In this document: positions 44,801-52,595 of the stretch, in pieces
Numbering within the stretch: the first letter of the stretch is position 1
Layout of the letters: the number at the start of each line of letters is the position of its first letter
NCBI GenBank assembly: GCA_013177945.1
Contig: JABLXW010000004.1
Span: 62,001 to 126,000, forward strand
Origin: Bacillota bacterium
GTDB lineage: Bacteria; Bacillota; DSM-12270; Thermacetogeniales; Thermacetogeniaceae
Length of the DNA: 64,000 nt
Reading direction: 5' to 3'
Notes under the pieces: model-generated
Told to the model about the DNA's origin: nothing
Seen by the model: only the letters and a program-made list of their open reading frames with translations
Database searches by the model: none
Program-made: the position numbers and the translations under genes

Positions 44801-46018
44801 AGGACTCTGGCTCGCCCCCACCACAAGGCCATTTTTCGTTGCGGCCTCCGGAGTCAGGCTCCCCTCCCCTGGACCGCCGTTTCCGGCGCCAAAAATCACG
44901 AGAAAATCGGGATGGCGCCGCACAAACTGGTCGGTCTGGGCTGCCGCCGCGAGATAACCGCTCCCCTCGCCCCCCCAACCGTTCACGTGGATCCGTACAC
45001 CTGCAGCATAGGCAGGCTCAAAAAGGGCGGTCAGGTCGGGAGGAGGCTCCAGCTTCCCCTGGGGGTTCAAAAGCGCCTGGAAGTAAATGCTGGCCCCGGG
45101 GGCGATCCCCCGGAACCTCCCCTGGGAGGCTGCCCCGCTTCCGGCGATCGTCGCCGCCATGTGGGTGCCGTGCCCGTCGGGATCTGCCGCCTTAGGAGCC
45201 CCCGCCCAGGACTTCAGCATCACCACCTTCGGCATCTCCCCGGGCAGGCTCTTCAAATCAGGGTGGATCTCCTCCGGCGAGCCCCGGTCCAGGCCGCTGT
45301 CCGCCAGGCCGATAATCTGCCTCGCCCCGGTGAGCACCCCCTCCGGCCCGGCAGGAGATGGGAGGAAACCGGAAACACCCAAAGGCGCGGCCCCCACAAG
45401 ATCCCGGGCGCGGTCGTTCAAGAAGCGGTAGGAGGAGGCCGGCTCGATAAAGACGACATCAGGGCGGCCTGCCAGGTCGAGGAGGCGCCCGGCGGGAATG
45501 GACACCCGGAGCACCCGCCCCGGTTCCCCCATCCCCCGGAGCACGGCCCCCCCGAGGCCCTCCACAACCCGCGCCATCCCTTTCTTTTCGGCAGCCCGGA
45601 AAAGGGTAATATTCACCACAACGGGCCGGGCTCCAGAAGCGCGCGTCTCTTTTAGAAGCTCCGGGGCCAGGCGCGCCTCCGGGCGGAAAGGCTCCAGAGC
45701 TTCACCCAACGCCTCCCTCGCCCCGGGCAGCCGGCCGGCGGGGATCCGGACGAGCAGGAGGCCCTTTTCCAGCAGGTCCCCGCTTTCGGCGCCCAGTCTG
45801 GCAAGAGCGAGCCGGAAATCTCCCTCAACTTTTTGTAAATAGACCACAAATAAACTACCGGCTGCGCCGGTCCCGCCGCCACCCGGTTCTGCATCTCCGG
45901 GAGGCCCTGCACGCCCCCCAGGGGGCTCCCCGTCTCCAGGAGCAAGGAGCAGGCTTCCGGCAACCAGGCAACCGGTTAAAAGAAACAAAAGGCAAAACCC
46001 GAGCAGCTTTTTCCCCAA
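41804..46018 (-). CDS. Giant SLH-anchored subtilase (S8 protease)
   Basis: 1404 residues. N-terminal signal with a lipobox-like LLTGC at residue 17. Propeptide-like region to about 200. S8 domain about 230-530 with Asp in IIGLADSGLD (about 240), His in DPDGHGTHMAATIAG (about 283) and Ser in REGTSMAAAVAGG (about 469), all present. Then a beta domain (TLAWTDPG ... NNLDLVVRDP), a long beta-rich region (700-1200, repeating phrases such as VVYGRVVYLNLQNRV), and three SLH modules at the C-terminus (GGHWAAGDVEALLAQGLLKGYPDGTF type). A surface protease held to the S-layer/secondary polymer. A lipobox and SLH together are odd. TTG start after GGAGAGGAG. Confidence 0.93.
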   Translation of the reverse strand: MGKKLLGFCLLFLLTGCLVAGSLLLAPGDGEPPGGRAGPPGDAEPGGGGTGAAGSLFVVYLQKVEGDFRLALARLGAESGDLLEKGLLLVRIPAGRLPGAREALGEALEPFRPEARLAPELLKETRASGARPVVVNITLFRAAEKKGMARVVEGLGGAVLRGMGEPGRVLRVSIPAGRLLDLAGRPDVVFIEPASSYRFLNDRARDLVGAAPLGVSGFLPSPAGPEGVLTGARQIIGLADSGLDRGSPEEIHPDLKSLPGEMPKVVMLKSWAGAPKAADPDGHGTHMAATIAGSGAASQGRFRGIAPGASIYFQALLNPQGKLEPPPDLTALFEPAYAAGVRIHVNGWGGEGSGYLAAAAQTDQFVRRHPDFLVIFGAGNGGPGEGSLTPEAATKNGLVVGASQSPHPLFNPGQVDARMPAEFSSRGPTRDGRLKPEILAPGAAISARSSLLAGKSVPSSYYTYREGTSMAAAVAGGSAALLREYFQKYEALANPSAALLKAALICGARPLEKGPGSAGFGILDLGGTVLALRERSFQFRDAREGVAAGQVLSYTYQVRDEKAPLKVTLAWTDPGVAPGSVRPLVNNLDLVVRDPAGREFRGNAFLFPEKADDVNNVEQVLIPEPVPGSYTIYVRGTEITQNTVPGAAGKAQDFALVYGQPLVQDVIVAAAGDRVSLASGREVALAPDRVRFVRDGRLFPWPASSPGEAPRPARERLSSGGESPRGADIYLRPEGGSGPGCSYVVARTWQEDGVQVLKTEHGYLVTEVDPGAYTGGFYLAPGADQFLWANGAAAEPASLPPGGAFRGWLNPSTQTLWGGVFSYSETEGFLNKVDLERREIFLLGNPRPFPLAPRAALAYLDELAEADPADLPFGAGSCPAWEELLPGLKVKLVSKPGSGEVMYVGARRRLAVGTIVQVEPEAGEIVLSNGYTYRFHPGISLRLDQKEIAPAQLRPGQHLVAVLLPGTREILALKAHSRVVYGRVVYLNLQNRVLYLIDDQNKFRILHLAPDTRFYRWGLPAQVAAVEPGDWARLYLDPGSSTAWRVDLAETTGERKEVLRGYDPGSGILRAEGGTYQVSKRTQVTKNGYPVAPEDLAAGEEAALTPFLVEGSGGPLLAAVAARTRPGVMPPRLEVAASRRDGYAILSGVTSADRLYLFRPEGEREAVSPGRGGRFVYAFDPGAGEEPEGLVLQIVAVDSRTGGVAGQYLTLPPRSGGVFRDLGGHWAAGDVEALLAQGLLKGYPDGTFRPDAPVTRAEMVVLLSAALGWSGASGSLKFPDASLIPAWARPAVAQAVQRGLVRGYPDGCFRPNRFLSRAEAAVLFARVLAFFAPELEGQEEFLTRPAWQDWPQIPAWAQEAAAQAFQAGVLRGRSAQAFAPTAPLTRAEAAAAVSRLLEALRAGG

Positions 46019-46134
46019 TTCGAGTTCTCCTCTCCAACCGCCCCGTGAAGCTTATTTCCATATTTAACAATACGTCTGCGGAGGAGTTTTTCTTACAACA
46101 TGAACCTGCAAAAGGGTGCCTGCACCGGGACAGC

Positions 46135-46956
46135 CTACACCCCGCGCCGGAAGGCTTCCTCCCGGGCGCCGCGGCAGGCCGCCCGGAGAACCATCCAGAC
46201 AAAGCGGGGAAGAACCAGGGCGCGCCGCCAGCGGGCAGGCTCCTGCAAAATGCGGTAAAACCACTCCAGCCGCAGCCGCCGGAAAAAGGGAGGTGCCCGG
46301 CGCAGCCGCCCGGCCAGGACATCAAAGCTGCCTCCGACTCCGATGGCAACCAGCGCTCCCAGTTCCTGCCGGTGCACCCAGATAAAGAATTCCTGCTTCG
46401 GCGAACCCAGCGCCACCAGCAACAAATCAGGCCGGGCTGCCCGGATCTTGCGGATTACCGCCAGGATCTCGGCCTCGGGAAAATAACCGTGCTCCGTCCC
46501 GGCCACCCGCAGGCCGGGGTACTGCCGCCGCAGGTTCAACGCTGCAGCCTCGGCAACCCCGGGCGCCGCCCCGAGCAAAAAAACACGCCACTTCTCCCGC
46601 GCCGCGTGGGCGGCAAGGGCATGGATCAAATCAATCCCGGTGACGCGCTCCGGAAAGGGGCAGCCAAGCCGGCGCCCCGCCCAGATCACTCCGTGGCCGT
46701 CCGGCACCACCAGATCCGCCTGATTGACAAGGTCCCGGAAGGAGGCGTCGTGCTGCGCCCTGTAAAGCATCTCAGCGTTCAGGGTAACGACCTGGCGCGT
46801 TGCGGCGGGAGGAAAAAAATCGCTGCCCGTGAGCTCCCCCCACAGATACTGCTCCCGGATCCAGCCCCGAATCACGGATGCAGCTTCCGCTAAAGTTAAA
46901 GGGTGGATGCCCACCCCCAAAACCCTTTTCTTCTCAGGTAGCACTGCTCCTGCCAT
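46135..46956 (-). CDS. WecG/TagA/CpsF family glycosyltransferase
   Basis: 273 residues from ATG 46956; a longer frame to 47175 overlaps the LCP gene and lacks a ribosome site. Signatures: VTLNAEMLYRAQHDASFRDLVNQADLVVPDGHGVIWAGRRLG and RVFLLGAAPGVAEAAALNLRRQYPGLRVAGTEHGY and PDLLLVALGSPKQEFFI in parts, characteristic of TagA-type beta-N-acetylmannosaminyltransferases that make wall-polymer linkage units. Neighbours are an LCP ligase and SLH proteins, so it probably makes the secondary wall polymer that SLH domains bind. Confidence 0.92.
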   Translation of the reverse strand: MAGAVLPEKKRVLGVGIHPLTLAEAASVIRGWIREQYLWGELTGSDFFPPAATRQVVTLNAEMLYRAQHDASFRDLVNQADLVVPDGHGVIWAGRRLGCPFPERVTGIDLIHALAAHAAREKWRVFLLGAAPGVAEAAALNLRRQYPGLRVAGTEHGYFPEAEILAVIRKIRAARPDLLLVALGSPKQEFFIWVHRQELGALVAIGVGGSFDVLAGRLRRAPPFFRRLRLEWFYRILQEPARWRRALVLPRFVWMVLRAACRGAREEAFRRGV

Positions 46957-46981
46957 CTTTTCCCGACTGCCCGGCCCTCCT

Positions 46982-48019
46982 TCAAACCTGCCCGGCACCG
47001 GCGGAGGCCGGAGCGGGGGCATCCTCACCGGGTGTTCCGGCCTCGGGAGAGAAGCCTTCGTGGAGGGCGCGCACAAGATCAGGAATCTCCTCCAGTTTGG
47101 GCACCCAGTAGCTGCCGCCGTTGATGGTCTCCGGGTGCCCGGGCAAAATGCAGCCTTCCACCCCCGAGCTGTCAATTTTATAGAACAACCTGGCGAGTTC
47201 GATCATCTGGGAAACACCCAGGTTCGTCTTCACCTCATCCGAGAGAATGCTCACCAGCTCCGGGATCCGCCAGAGGTTTCGCCACTGCAGGGCTTCATCG
47301 GCAAGGGCCGAAAAGAAGCGCTGCTGCTGCTTGATCCGGTCGATATCCCCCAGCGGGTAGTTCCGGTACCGGACGAAGGCGAGGGCATCAGAGCCGTTGA
47401 GCCGCTGCACGCCCGGGTAGAGGTTGATCCCCTCCTCAGGGTAGTACATCCGCTGCTGGACCTCAATGGTTACGCCGCCCAGGGTGTCCACAATCTTCCG
47501 GAACCCCTCAAAATTGGTCTCGATGTAGTACTTCACATCGATTCCAAGCAGATCGCTCACCGCCCGGGCTGTTGCTTCGGGCCCTCCCAGGGCGTGGGAA
47601 ACATTGATCTTGTCCTTGTGAAGGCGCCCCGGCACATAGGTGTAAGTGTCCCGGGGAACCGACAGCAGCCGCACCTTCTTTTCCTTCCGGTCCAGGAAAG
47701 CCACAATAATGGTATCAGCGCGGGAGGGTTCCTGGGGCTCCCGCTGGTCGACCCCCAGGAGAAGCACCGGAACCACACGCTCGGCAGCAGCAGCCGGCGG
47801 CGTGATGGTTCCCGTCCTGGAAAAGGGAATGCGGCCCCCCGCCAGCAAGTATCCTGCCAGCAGCAGGGCAAGGAAAAACAGGACCAGGAACAGCGACCAC
47901 CCGGCGCGCCGCAGCTTTTTGCCCCGTTTTTTCTTCGCGCTCCCCAATCCCCGCAGCCTTGTGGGTTCGACCAGGCCCCAGTCTCTCGTTTCCTCCCAGT
48001 CGCTAAACTCAAAATCCAA
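46982..48019 (-). CDS. LytR-CpsA-Psr (LCP) family wall-polymer ligase
   Basis: 345 residues, TTG start after GGTGAT. Cytoplasmic head (1-35), one membrane helix (about 38-60), then the extracellular LCP domain (90-300): ADTIIVAFLDRKEKKVRLLSVPRDTYTYVP, KINVSHALGGPE, VDTLGGVTIEV, ALAFVRYRNYPLGDIDRIKQQQ. LCP proteins transfer undecaprenyl-linked polymers to peptidoglycan. Directly upstream of WecG/TagA, supporting a shared pathway. Confidence 0.95.
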   Translation of the reverse strand: MDFEFSDWEETRDWGLVEPTRLRGLGSAKKKRGKKLRRAGWSLFLVLFFLALLLAGYLLAGGRIPFSRTGTITPPAAAAERVVPVLLLGVDQREPQEPSRADTIIVAFLDRKEKKVRLLSVPRDTYTYVPGRLHKDKINVSHALGGPEATARAVSDLLGIDVKYYIETNFEGFRKIVDTLGGVTIEVQQRMYYPEEGINLYPGVQRLNGSDALAFVRYRNYPLGDIDRIKQQQRFFSALADEALQWRNLWRIPELVSILSDEVKTNLGVSQMIELARLFYKIDSSGVEGCILPGHPETINGGSYWVPKLEEIPDLVRALHEGFSPEAGTPGEDAPAPASAGAGQV

Positions 48020-48074
48020 CCGGCATCACCAACCCTCTCCCTGCGAGGGCCTCCTCCCTATCGACCCTCGCCTC

Positions 48075-48914
48075 TTACTCCAGCGCCAGCACCCGCGCCA
48101 GCGCCACCGCCAGTTCCGCCCTGGTCATGGCGCGCTGGGGGCGGAAGGTGCCGTCGGGATAACCACCGAGGATTCCGGCTGCGGCCAGTTCTGCCACATC
48201 GCCGGCAGCCCAGTGCCCCTTCAGGTCCCGAAAAACACCGGAACCCCCGCTCCCTGCCCGGGGACTGAAGGCCCTGTTCAGAACAACCGCCGCTTCGGCA
48301 CGGGTCACCCCTTTTTCGGGACGAAAGGTTCCGTCCGGATACCCCTGCAGGTATCCTGCGGCCCGCGCCGCCCCTATCGCCCCCGCCGCCCAGTGGCCCG
48401 GTCCAAGATCGGAAAAAACCGCCTCGCCAGGCCGCGGGGAAAGATTTTTCGCCCTGGCCAGCATCACGGCCAGCTCCGCCCGCGCGACCGGCCGCTCGGG
48501 ATAAAACCTGCCGTCAGGGTAGCCGCCGATGATTCCCCGCGCCCGCAGGGCAATCACGGCCCGCTCCGCCCAATGGCCCCGCAGATCCGGAAAGGATGCG
48601 GCAAAACTTTCCTGCACCGCCCGGATTCCCTGTTCGACCAGGGCAAGGCGCCTCTCCAGTGCGCTCAATTTCCGGCGCGGCTCTTCGAAAAGGCCCTCCA
48701 GGTGCCGCAGCAGCGAACTCCGCGTCAGGACCGGATCGGAGGCCGAACCGGGCTCCCCGCTTCCCGGCGCCACCACTGCCCCCTGCCCGGCCCCTGGTTC
48801 CAGGACCTGCGCCAGAACCTGGCCGGTGCGGGGCGCCCCCCAGAAGACGGAGGTGCAGAGGAAAACCGCTGCCATTGAAACTAAAAAACATAATGATCTT
48901 CTTATATTATCCAT
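48075..48914 (-). CDS. Three-SLH-domain cell-surface protein
   Basis: 279 residues from ATG 48914 (AGGGGG nine bases upstream). Signal peptide (about 1-35, AAVFLCTSVFWGAPRTGQVLA), a coiled segment (80-120, LEGLFEEPRRKLSALERRLALVEQG), then three SLH modules at about 125-280, each with the GGYPDGRF/GYPDGTFRP loop and ARAE helix. SLH modules bind pyruvylated wall polymer. No enzymatic domain, so a structural or spacer protein, perhaps an S-layer component. Confidence 0.93.
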   Translation of the reverse strand: MDNIRRSLCFLVSMAAVFLCTSVFWGAPRTGQVLAQVLEPGAGQGAVVAPGSGEPGSASDPVLTRSSLLRHLEGLFEEPRRKLSALERRLALVEQGIRAVQESFAASFPDLRGHWAERAVIALRARGIIGGYPDGRFYPERPVARAELAVMLARAKNLSPRPGEAVFSDLGPGHWAAGAIGAARAAGYLQGYPDGTFRPEKGVTRAEAAVVLNRAFSPRAGSGGSGVFRDLKGHWAAGDVAELAAAGILGGYPDGTFRPQRAMTRAELAVALARVLALE

Positions 48915-49022
48915 CAAACTTTTCCCCCTGGAAACCCATCGCGACAATTTTCCTAAATCTTTTCCACTTTTAATTTTTACTTTCGGCAGCCCCTTTTTGA
49001 ATTCCTTCCTGAAACAAAAAAG

Positions 49023-49093
49023 AAAAAAGGCCAGGGCCCTTTGTCGAATAAACTCGGGCCGCCTGGCGGCGCCGCGCGCTGGCCTGGCTTTTT
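49023..49093. terminator. Bidirectional terminator after SpoIID-like gene
   Basis: GGCCAG (49029-49034) pairs with CTGGCC (49079-49084); the minus-strand exit is TTTTTTCTTTTTT and the plus-strand exit GGCTTTTTTC. The intervening GC-rich loop has further pairs. Confidence 0.6.
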
Positions 49094-49127
49094 TCTCCCG
49101 AATTAAGAAACAACAGAAGGCGCGGGT

Positions 49128-50105
49128 TCAGCGCCAGATCTTTTCGAGGGTCACGCCCCGGTAATAATAGCGGATGATCTCGGCCGGGGACTTCCCCTGT
49201 TTTGCGAAGTAGTAAGCTCCCCACTGGCTCATGCCTACCCCATGCCCGCGCCCGCGGCCCGAGATCACCAGCGTCTGATCTCGCACCTCCAGGCGGTCGA
49301 GCAGCGTTGAGCGCATCACCTCCGGCCCCAAAGCAAGGCGCAGGGCGGGGCCGCTGATGGTCACGCTTCCCAATCTGATCTGGACTGCCCGTCCGGAGGG
49401 TCCCCGCTTGAGAATCGCCGCGGTCCCAAGCGCGCCCGGGTCCCGTCCGGTCTGGCTCCGCACCCTCTCCCGGACCTGGCCCAGGGGAAGGGAAACAGTC
49501 CAGCTCCGCTCCGGAGGAGGAGCAACCCGCTGGCCGGGATCGGGAACGCTTTTAATGTAAGGAGTTGGCTCTTTGGTAAAGTTTAATCCTTCAGGGGCAG
49601 TGGCGGTGCGCCCCCCGGCATTGGAATGGAACCATGCCCGCACGTACCGGCCGCGGTATTTGATTACCATGCCCCGCGTCATCTCAACCGCCCTGCGGAC
49701 GTTCTCGTTGATCCGGGCGGGGTCGTAGGCCTGAAACTCCTGGGCGCTGGTGGAGGCGTCCGCGCCGCGCTGGGGAACACCCCCTTCGTATTTGATTTTA
49801 TGCAGGGTGAAGGTGCGGGCAAGAATCGCCTGGGCGGCAAGGGCTTCCCGCGGCCAGGTTGGCTCCATTTCGGCCGCCACGACCCCCGCAATGTACGTTT
49901 CAAGCTTAATCTTCTTCTTTTCTCCCGTCCTGTTGTCGTAGAGGGTAATTGTGGGCTCGGTGTAGCGAAATTCGCGCCCCGGCCTTCCCGGCAGGGGCTG
50001 CCGCGCCGGCGGCCTCCCGCCCCGGAGCGCCCCCCAGAACGCCGCAAGCGCCAGTACGGCAATAACTGCGAAGGTTAATAAATGACCCCTCTTCGTCTGT
50101 TTCAT
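49128..50105 (-). CDS. SpoIID/LytB-domain protein
   Basis: 325 residues. N-terminal anchor (about 10-25, LLTFAVIAVLALAAFWG), then the SpoIID domain (65-320): LETYIAGVVAAEMEPTWPREALAAQAILARTFTLH, the Tyr/Arg-containing region, WFHSNAGGRTA, and the C-terminal GRGRGHGVGMSQWGAYYFAKQGKSPAEII in parts. SpoIID is a lytic transglycosylase of engulfment; this one may be SpoIID itself or a paralogue (LytB-like wall modifier). It follows rqcP in the sporulation block. Confidence 0.92.
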   Translation of the reverse strand: MKQTKRGHLLTFAVIAVLALAAFWGALRGGRPPARQPLPGRPGREFRYTEPTITLYDNRTGEKKKIKLETYIAGVVAAEMEPTWPREALAAQAILARTFTLHKIKYEGGVPQRGADASTSAQEFQAYDPARINENVRRAVEMTRGMVIKYRGRYVRAWFHSNAGGRTATAPEGLNFTKEPTPYIKSVPDPGQRVAPPPERSWTVSLPLGQVRERVRSQTGRDPGALGTAAILKRGPSGRAVQIRLGSVTISGPALRLALGPEVMRSTLLDRLEVRDQTLVISGRGRGHGVGMSQWGAYYFAKQGKSPAEIIRYYYRGVTLEKIWR

Positions 50106-50182
50106 CCCGATATTCCCTCCCGGAATTTCATCTAACCTCGCGGTCTTATTATAAACAGGAGGGAATCCTTGTATACCACTTT

Positions 50183-50464
50183 TCAGCCATTCTCTTCCCC
50201 GGGACAGGGAAGGCGCTCCTCCCCCAGCAGCCTGTAAAGGAACCGGGCCTGTGCTGCCGGAACATTGCGCTCCGGAACAACCAGAACCTCCACGCGGGTG
50301 ATTTTTCTACCCCAGGTCAGGGTGATCACATCCCCGGCCTTGATTTCGGAGCCGGGCTTCGCCACCCTCCCGTTAAGCTGCACACGTCCGGCGAGGCAGG
50401 CCTCCTTTGCGGACGTGCGCCGCTTGAGGAGGCGGCTCACCTGCAGGAATTTATCAAGCCGCAT
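50183..50464 (-). CDS. rqcP: RqcP (YabO-like) S4-domain RNA-binding protein
   Basis: 93 residues. S4 fold: MRLDKFLQVSRLLKRRTSAKEACLAGRVQLNGRVAKPGSEIKAGDVITL, given in parts, with the conserved RLDKFL and GRV motifs. RqcP works with RqcH in ribosome quality control, moving nascent chains with C-terminal Ala tails. Position after mazG and hup matches Bacillus yabN-yabO apart from hup. Confidence 0.92.
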   Translation of the reverse strand: MRLDKFLQVSRLLKRRTSAKEACLAGRVQLNGRVAKPGSEIKAGDVITLTWGRKITRVEVLVVPERNVPAAQARFLYRLLGEERLPCPGEENG

Positions 50465-50490
50465 TTCCTTCTCCGAATCCCTCCCCCTAA

Positions 50491-50517
50491 GAAAAGAAAA
50501 AAGGTCCTCAGACCTTT
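50491..50517 (-). terminator. Terminator after hup
   Basis: Minus-strand stem AAAGGTC-TGAG-GACCTTT followed by TTTTCTTTTC, about 100 bases after the hup stop. Confidence 0.85.
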
Positions 50518-50617
50518 CCGGTGAAACGCAACAAAACCATTACCTGCTTCATCACAAAAGGAGTTTGCTCCGCAGGTAATTGCAGCTGCCTTGTTGAGAA
50601 TTTTTTGTTTGAATCTT

Positions 50618-50893
50618 TTATGAAGAAATTGCATCCCTCAGCGCCTTGCCGGGCCGGAAGGCAGGCACCTTTGTAGCCGCGATCTGGATTTCTTCACCCG
50701 TCTGAGGGTTGCGGCCCGTCCTTGCCGCCCTGTTGCGAACCTCAAAGGTGCCAAAGCCAACAAGCTGAACCTTTTCCCCCCGGGAAAGCGCCTCTTCAAT
50801 GGTGGCAAAAACCGCGTTCACCGCCTTTTCGGCATCCTTCTTGCTCATTTCCGACTTGTCCGCGACGCTGCTGATCAGTTCGGCCTTGTTCAA
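50618..50893 (-). CDS. hup: HU-family DNA-binding protein
   Basis: 91 residues, TTG start after [42 protein letters not shown] helices, [26 protein letters not shown], the DNA-contacting arm and the C-terminal [14 protein letters not shown], complete HU signature. Nucleoid-associated dimer. Located between mazG and rqcP. Confidence 0.97.
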   Translation of the reverse strand: MNKAELISSVADKSEMSKKDAEKAVNAVFATIEEALSRGEKVQLVGFGTFEVRNRAARTGRNPQTGEEIQIAATKVPAFRPGKALRDAISS

Positions 50894-51001
50894 AAAAAAC
50901 CCTCCTTTTTCTTAATTTTTTGCCTTTTGGAAGTCCATATTCGCCAGGATCCTTGAAACTCCTGCTGCCTGGGACTGATCTTTGAAAATTTTCCGGAAAG
51001 G

Positions 51002-52534
51002 TTAATGCCCCCGGGCCTTTGCCTCGTCCCAGAGAGCATCGAGCTCCAGGAGGGAAAGGTCCTGCAGCTTCAACCCCTGCGCCCGGGCCCTTTCCTCCAT
51101 GTACTGAAATCTCCTGACAAACCTGTCTACAGCCAGGCGCAAGGCCTCCTCGGCGTTGACCTGGAGGAGCCGGGCAACGTTCACGGCAGCAAAAAAGAAG
51201 TCGCCGACCTCCGCCTGAAGCGCCTCCCGGTCCCCCCGCGCCCAGGCCGCACGGAACTCCTCCCATTCCTCCTCAAGCTTGGCTGCCGCGCCCCGGGCAT
51301 CGGGCCAGTCGAAACCGACCAGAGCGGCTTTCCCCTGCACCTTTTGGGCGCGCTGCAGGGCGGGAAGATGGCGGGGGATTTCCCCCAGCAGCGACCGCGC
51401 TCCCGCCCCTGCTCCCCTCCCCCTTTCTTCCTGTTTGATGGCCTCCCAGTTCACCAGGACTTCGGCTGCACTCTCAACCTCTCTCGCCCCGAAAACATGG
51501 GGATGGCGGCGCTTCAATTTCTCGGTAATCCCTGCGATCACCTGATTTATGGTGAATTTTTGCTCCCTTGCCGCAAGGGCGGCATGGAAGACGACCTGCA
51601 GTAATAAGTCTCCCAACTCCTCGCAGAGTTTATGCGTGTTTCCTTCTTCGATGGCATCGATGACCTCGTAAGCCTCTTCGATCAGGTAATTTTTCAGGGT
51701 TTCGTGGGTCTGCTGGCGATCCCAGGGGCACCCCCCGGGGCCCAGCAGCCGGTTCATCACCTCCACCAGGGGATCCAGGATGTAGCGCGGCGCCGGCTCA
51801 TCCTTCGGGTCAAAGGGCGGGAGGTAAAGGGTGGTCAGGTGGTCCAGCTCCTGCTCGCGGTCCAGCTGGTAAAGGGGGATTTCTTTGATCCTTTCCTCCC
51901 CCCGCACCCCCGCCGCCCGGACGAGGGTGACGGGGTGGTCGTCGGGAAAATGCTCCATCAGGGTGAGCTTGACCTCTGAGGCAAGAACCTGGTTGTAAAC
52001 CTGGACCACAAGAACCCCCGTCCCGCCGGGAACGGAGAAAGGGGAGGCCGCCGGAGAGAAACGGCACAACTCAAAGGCGTCCACAATCAGCAGGCCCTCC
52101 GCGGGGTCGAGCCCGAGAACTTCGCAAACCACCTCAAGAAAACTCGGGGCAGAAAAGGTGCGCACCCGCACCTTCTCCCGCGGGCCCGCCTCCAGGAGAT
52201 GCCTGACAACGGTCTCCCCCACCAGGGGGTGGCCCGGAACCCCAAAAACAACGGGGGTGTCATTTTCCCGCGCCGTCTTGATGAGGAAATCCGCCATTTT
52301 CCGGTAGACTTCTTCAAAGGATCTTGCCTTTTCATAAAAATCGTCGAGCGGCAGGAGCTTCACACCCTCTTTTTCTAAAAAGGGGACAACGGGGTGACAC
52401 CGGGTGCGCAGGTAGACCTTCCGGCCTGCCTGCATCAGGCTGAGGTTGAGCGGGGGCAGCTGCATGGGATCACCCGGCCCCAATCCCACCACGTAGATTT
52501 CTCCGGCAGCAGCTTTTCCAGCTTGTTCGAACAC
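51002..52534 (-). CDS. mazG: YabN-type fusion: tetrapyrrole methylase domain + MazG
   Basis: 510 residues from GTG 52534 (AAGGAG five bases upstream); an in-frame extension to 52699 lies inside the spoVB-like gene and is unlikely. N-terminal half (10-235) is a SAM-type tetrapyrrole methylase fold with IYVVGLGPGDPMQLPPLNL; C-terminal half (240-500) holds two MazG NTP pyrophosphohydrolase modules with LGPGGCPWDRQQTHETLKNYLIEEAYEVIDAIE and a second LEEEWEEFRAAW. The fusion is known as YabN; MazG cleaves NTPs to NMPs. Whether the methylase domain is active is unknown. Confidence 0.95.
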   Translation of the reverse strand: MFEQAGKAAAGEIYVVGLGPGDPMQLPPLNLSLMQAGRKVYLRTRCHPVVPFLEKEGVKLLPLDDFYEKARSFEEVYRKMADFLIKTARENDTPVVFGVPGHPLVGETVVRHLLEAGPREKVRVRTFSAPSFLEVVCEVLGLDPAEGLLIVDAFELCRFSPAASPFSVPGGTGVLVVQVYNQVLASEVKLTLMEHFPDDHPVTLVRAAGVRGEERIKEIPLYQLDREQELDHLTTLYLPPFDPKDEPAPRYILDPLVEVMNRLLGPGGCPWDRQQTHETLKNYLIEEAYEVIDAIEEGNTHKLCEELGDLLLQVVFHAALAAREQKFTINQVIAGITEKLKRRHPHVFGAREVESAAEVLVNWEAIKQEERGRGAGAGARSLLGEIPRHLPALQRAQKVQGKAALVGFDWPDARGAAAKLEEEWEEFRAAWARGDREALQAEVGDFFFAAVNVARLLQVNAEEALRLAVDRFVRRFQYMEERARAQGLKLQDLSLLELDALWDEAKARGH

Positions 52535-52595
52535 GTTTTCTCCTTCTTCCGCCTGAATCAGTCTCTGGCAAAAGCAGCCTGTCCCCTTTTCTTCC

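Noticed and set aside
46957-47175. N-terminal extension of the WecG/TagA enzyme
   Set aside because: Overlaps the LCP gene in another frame and is Pro/Arg rich without similarity to the family.
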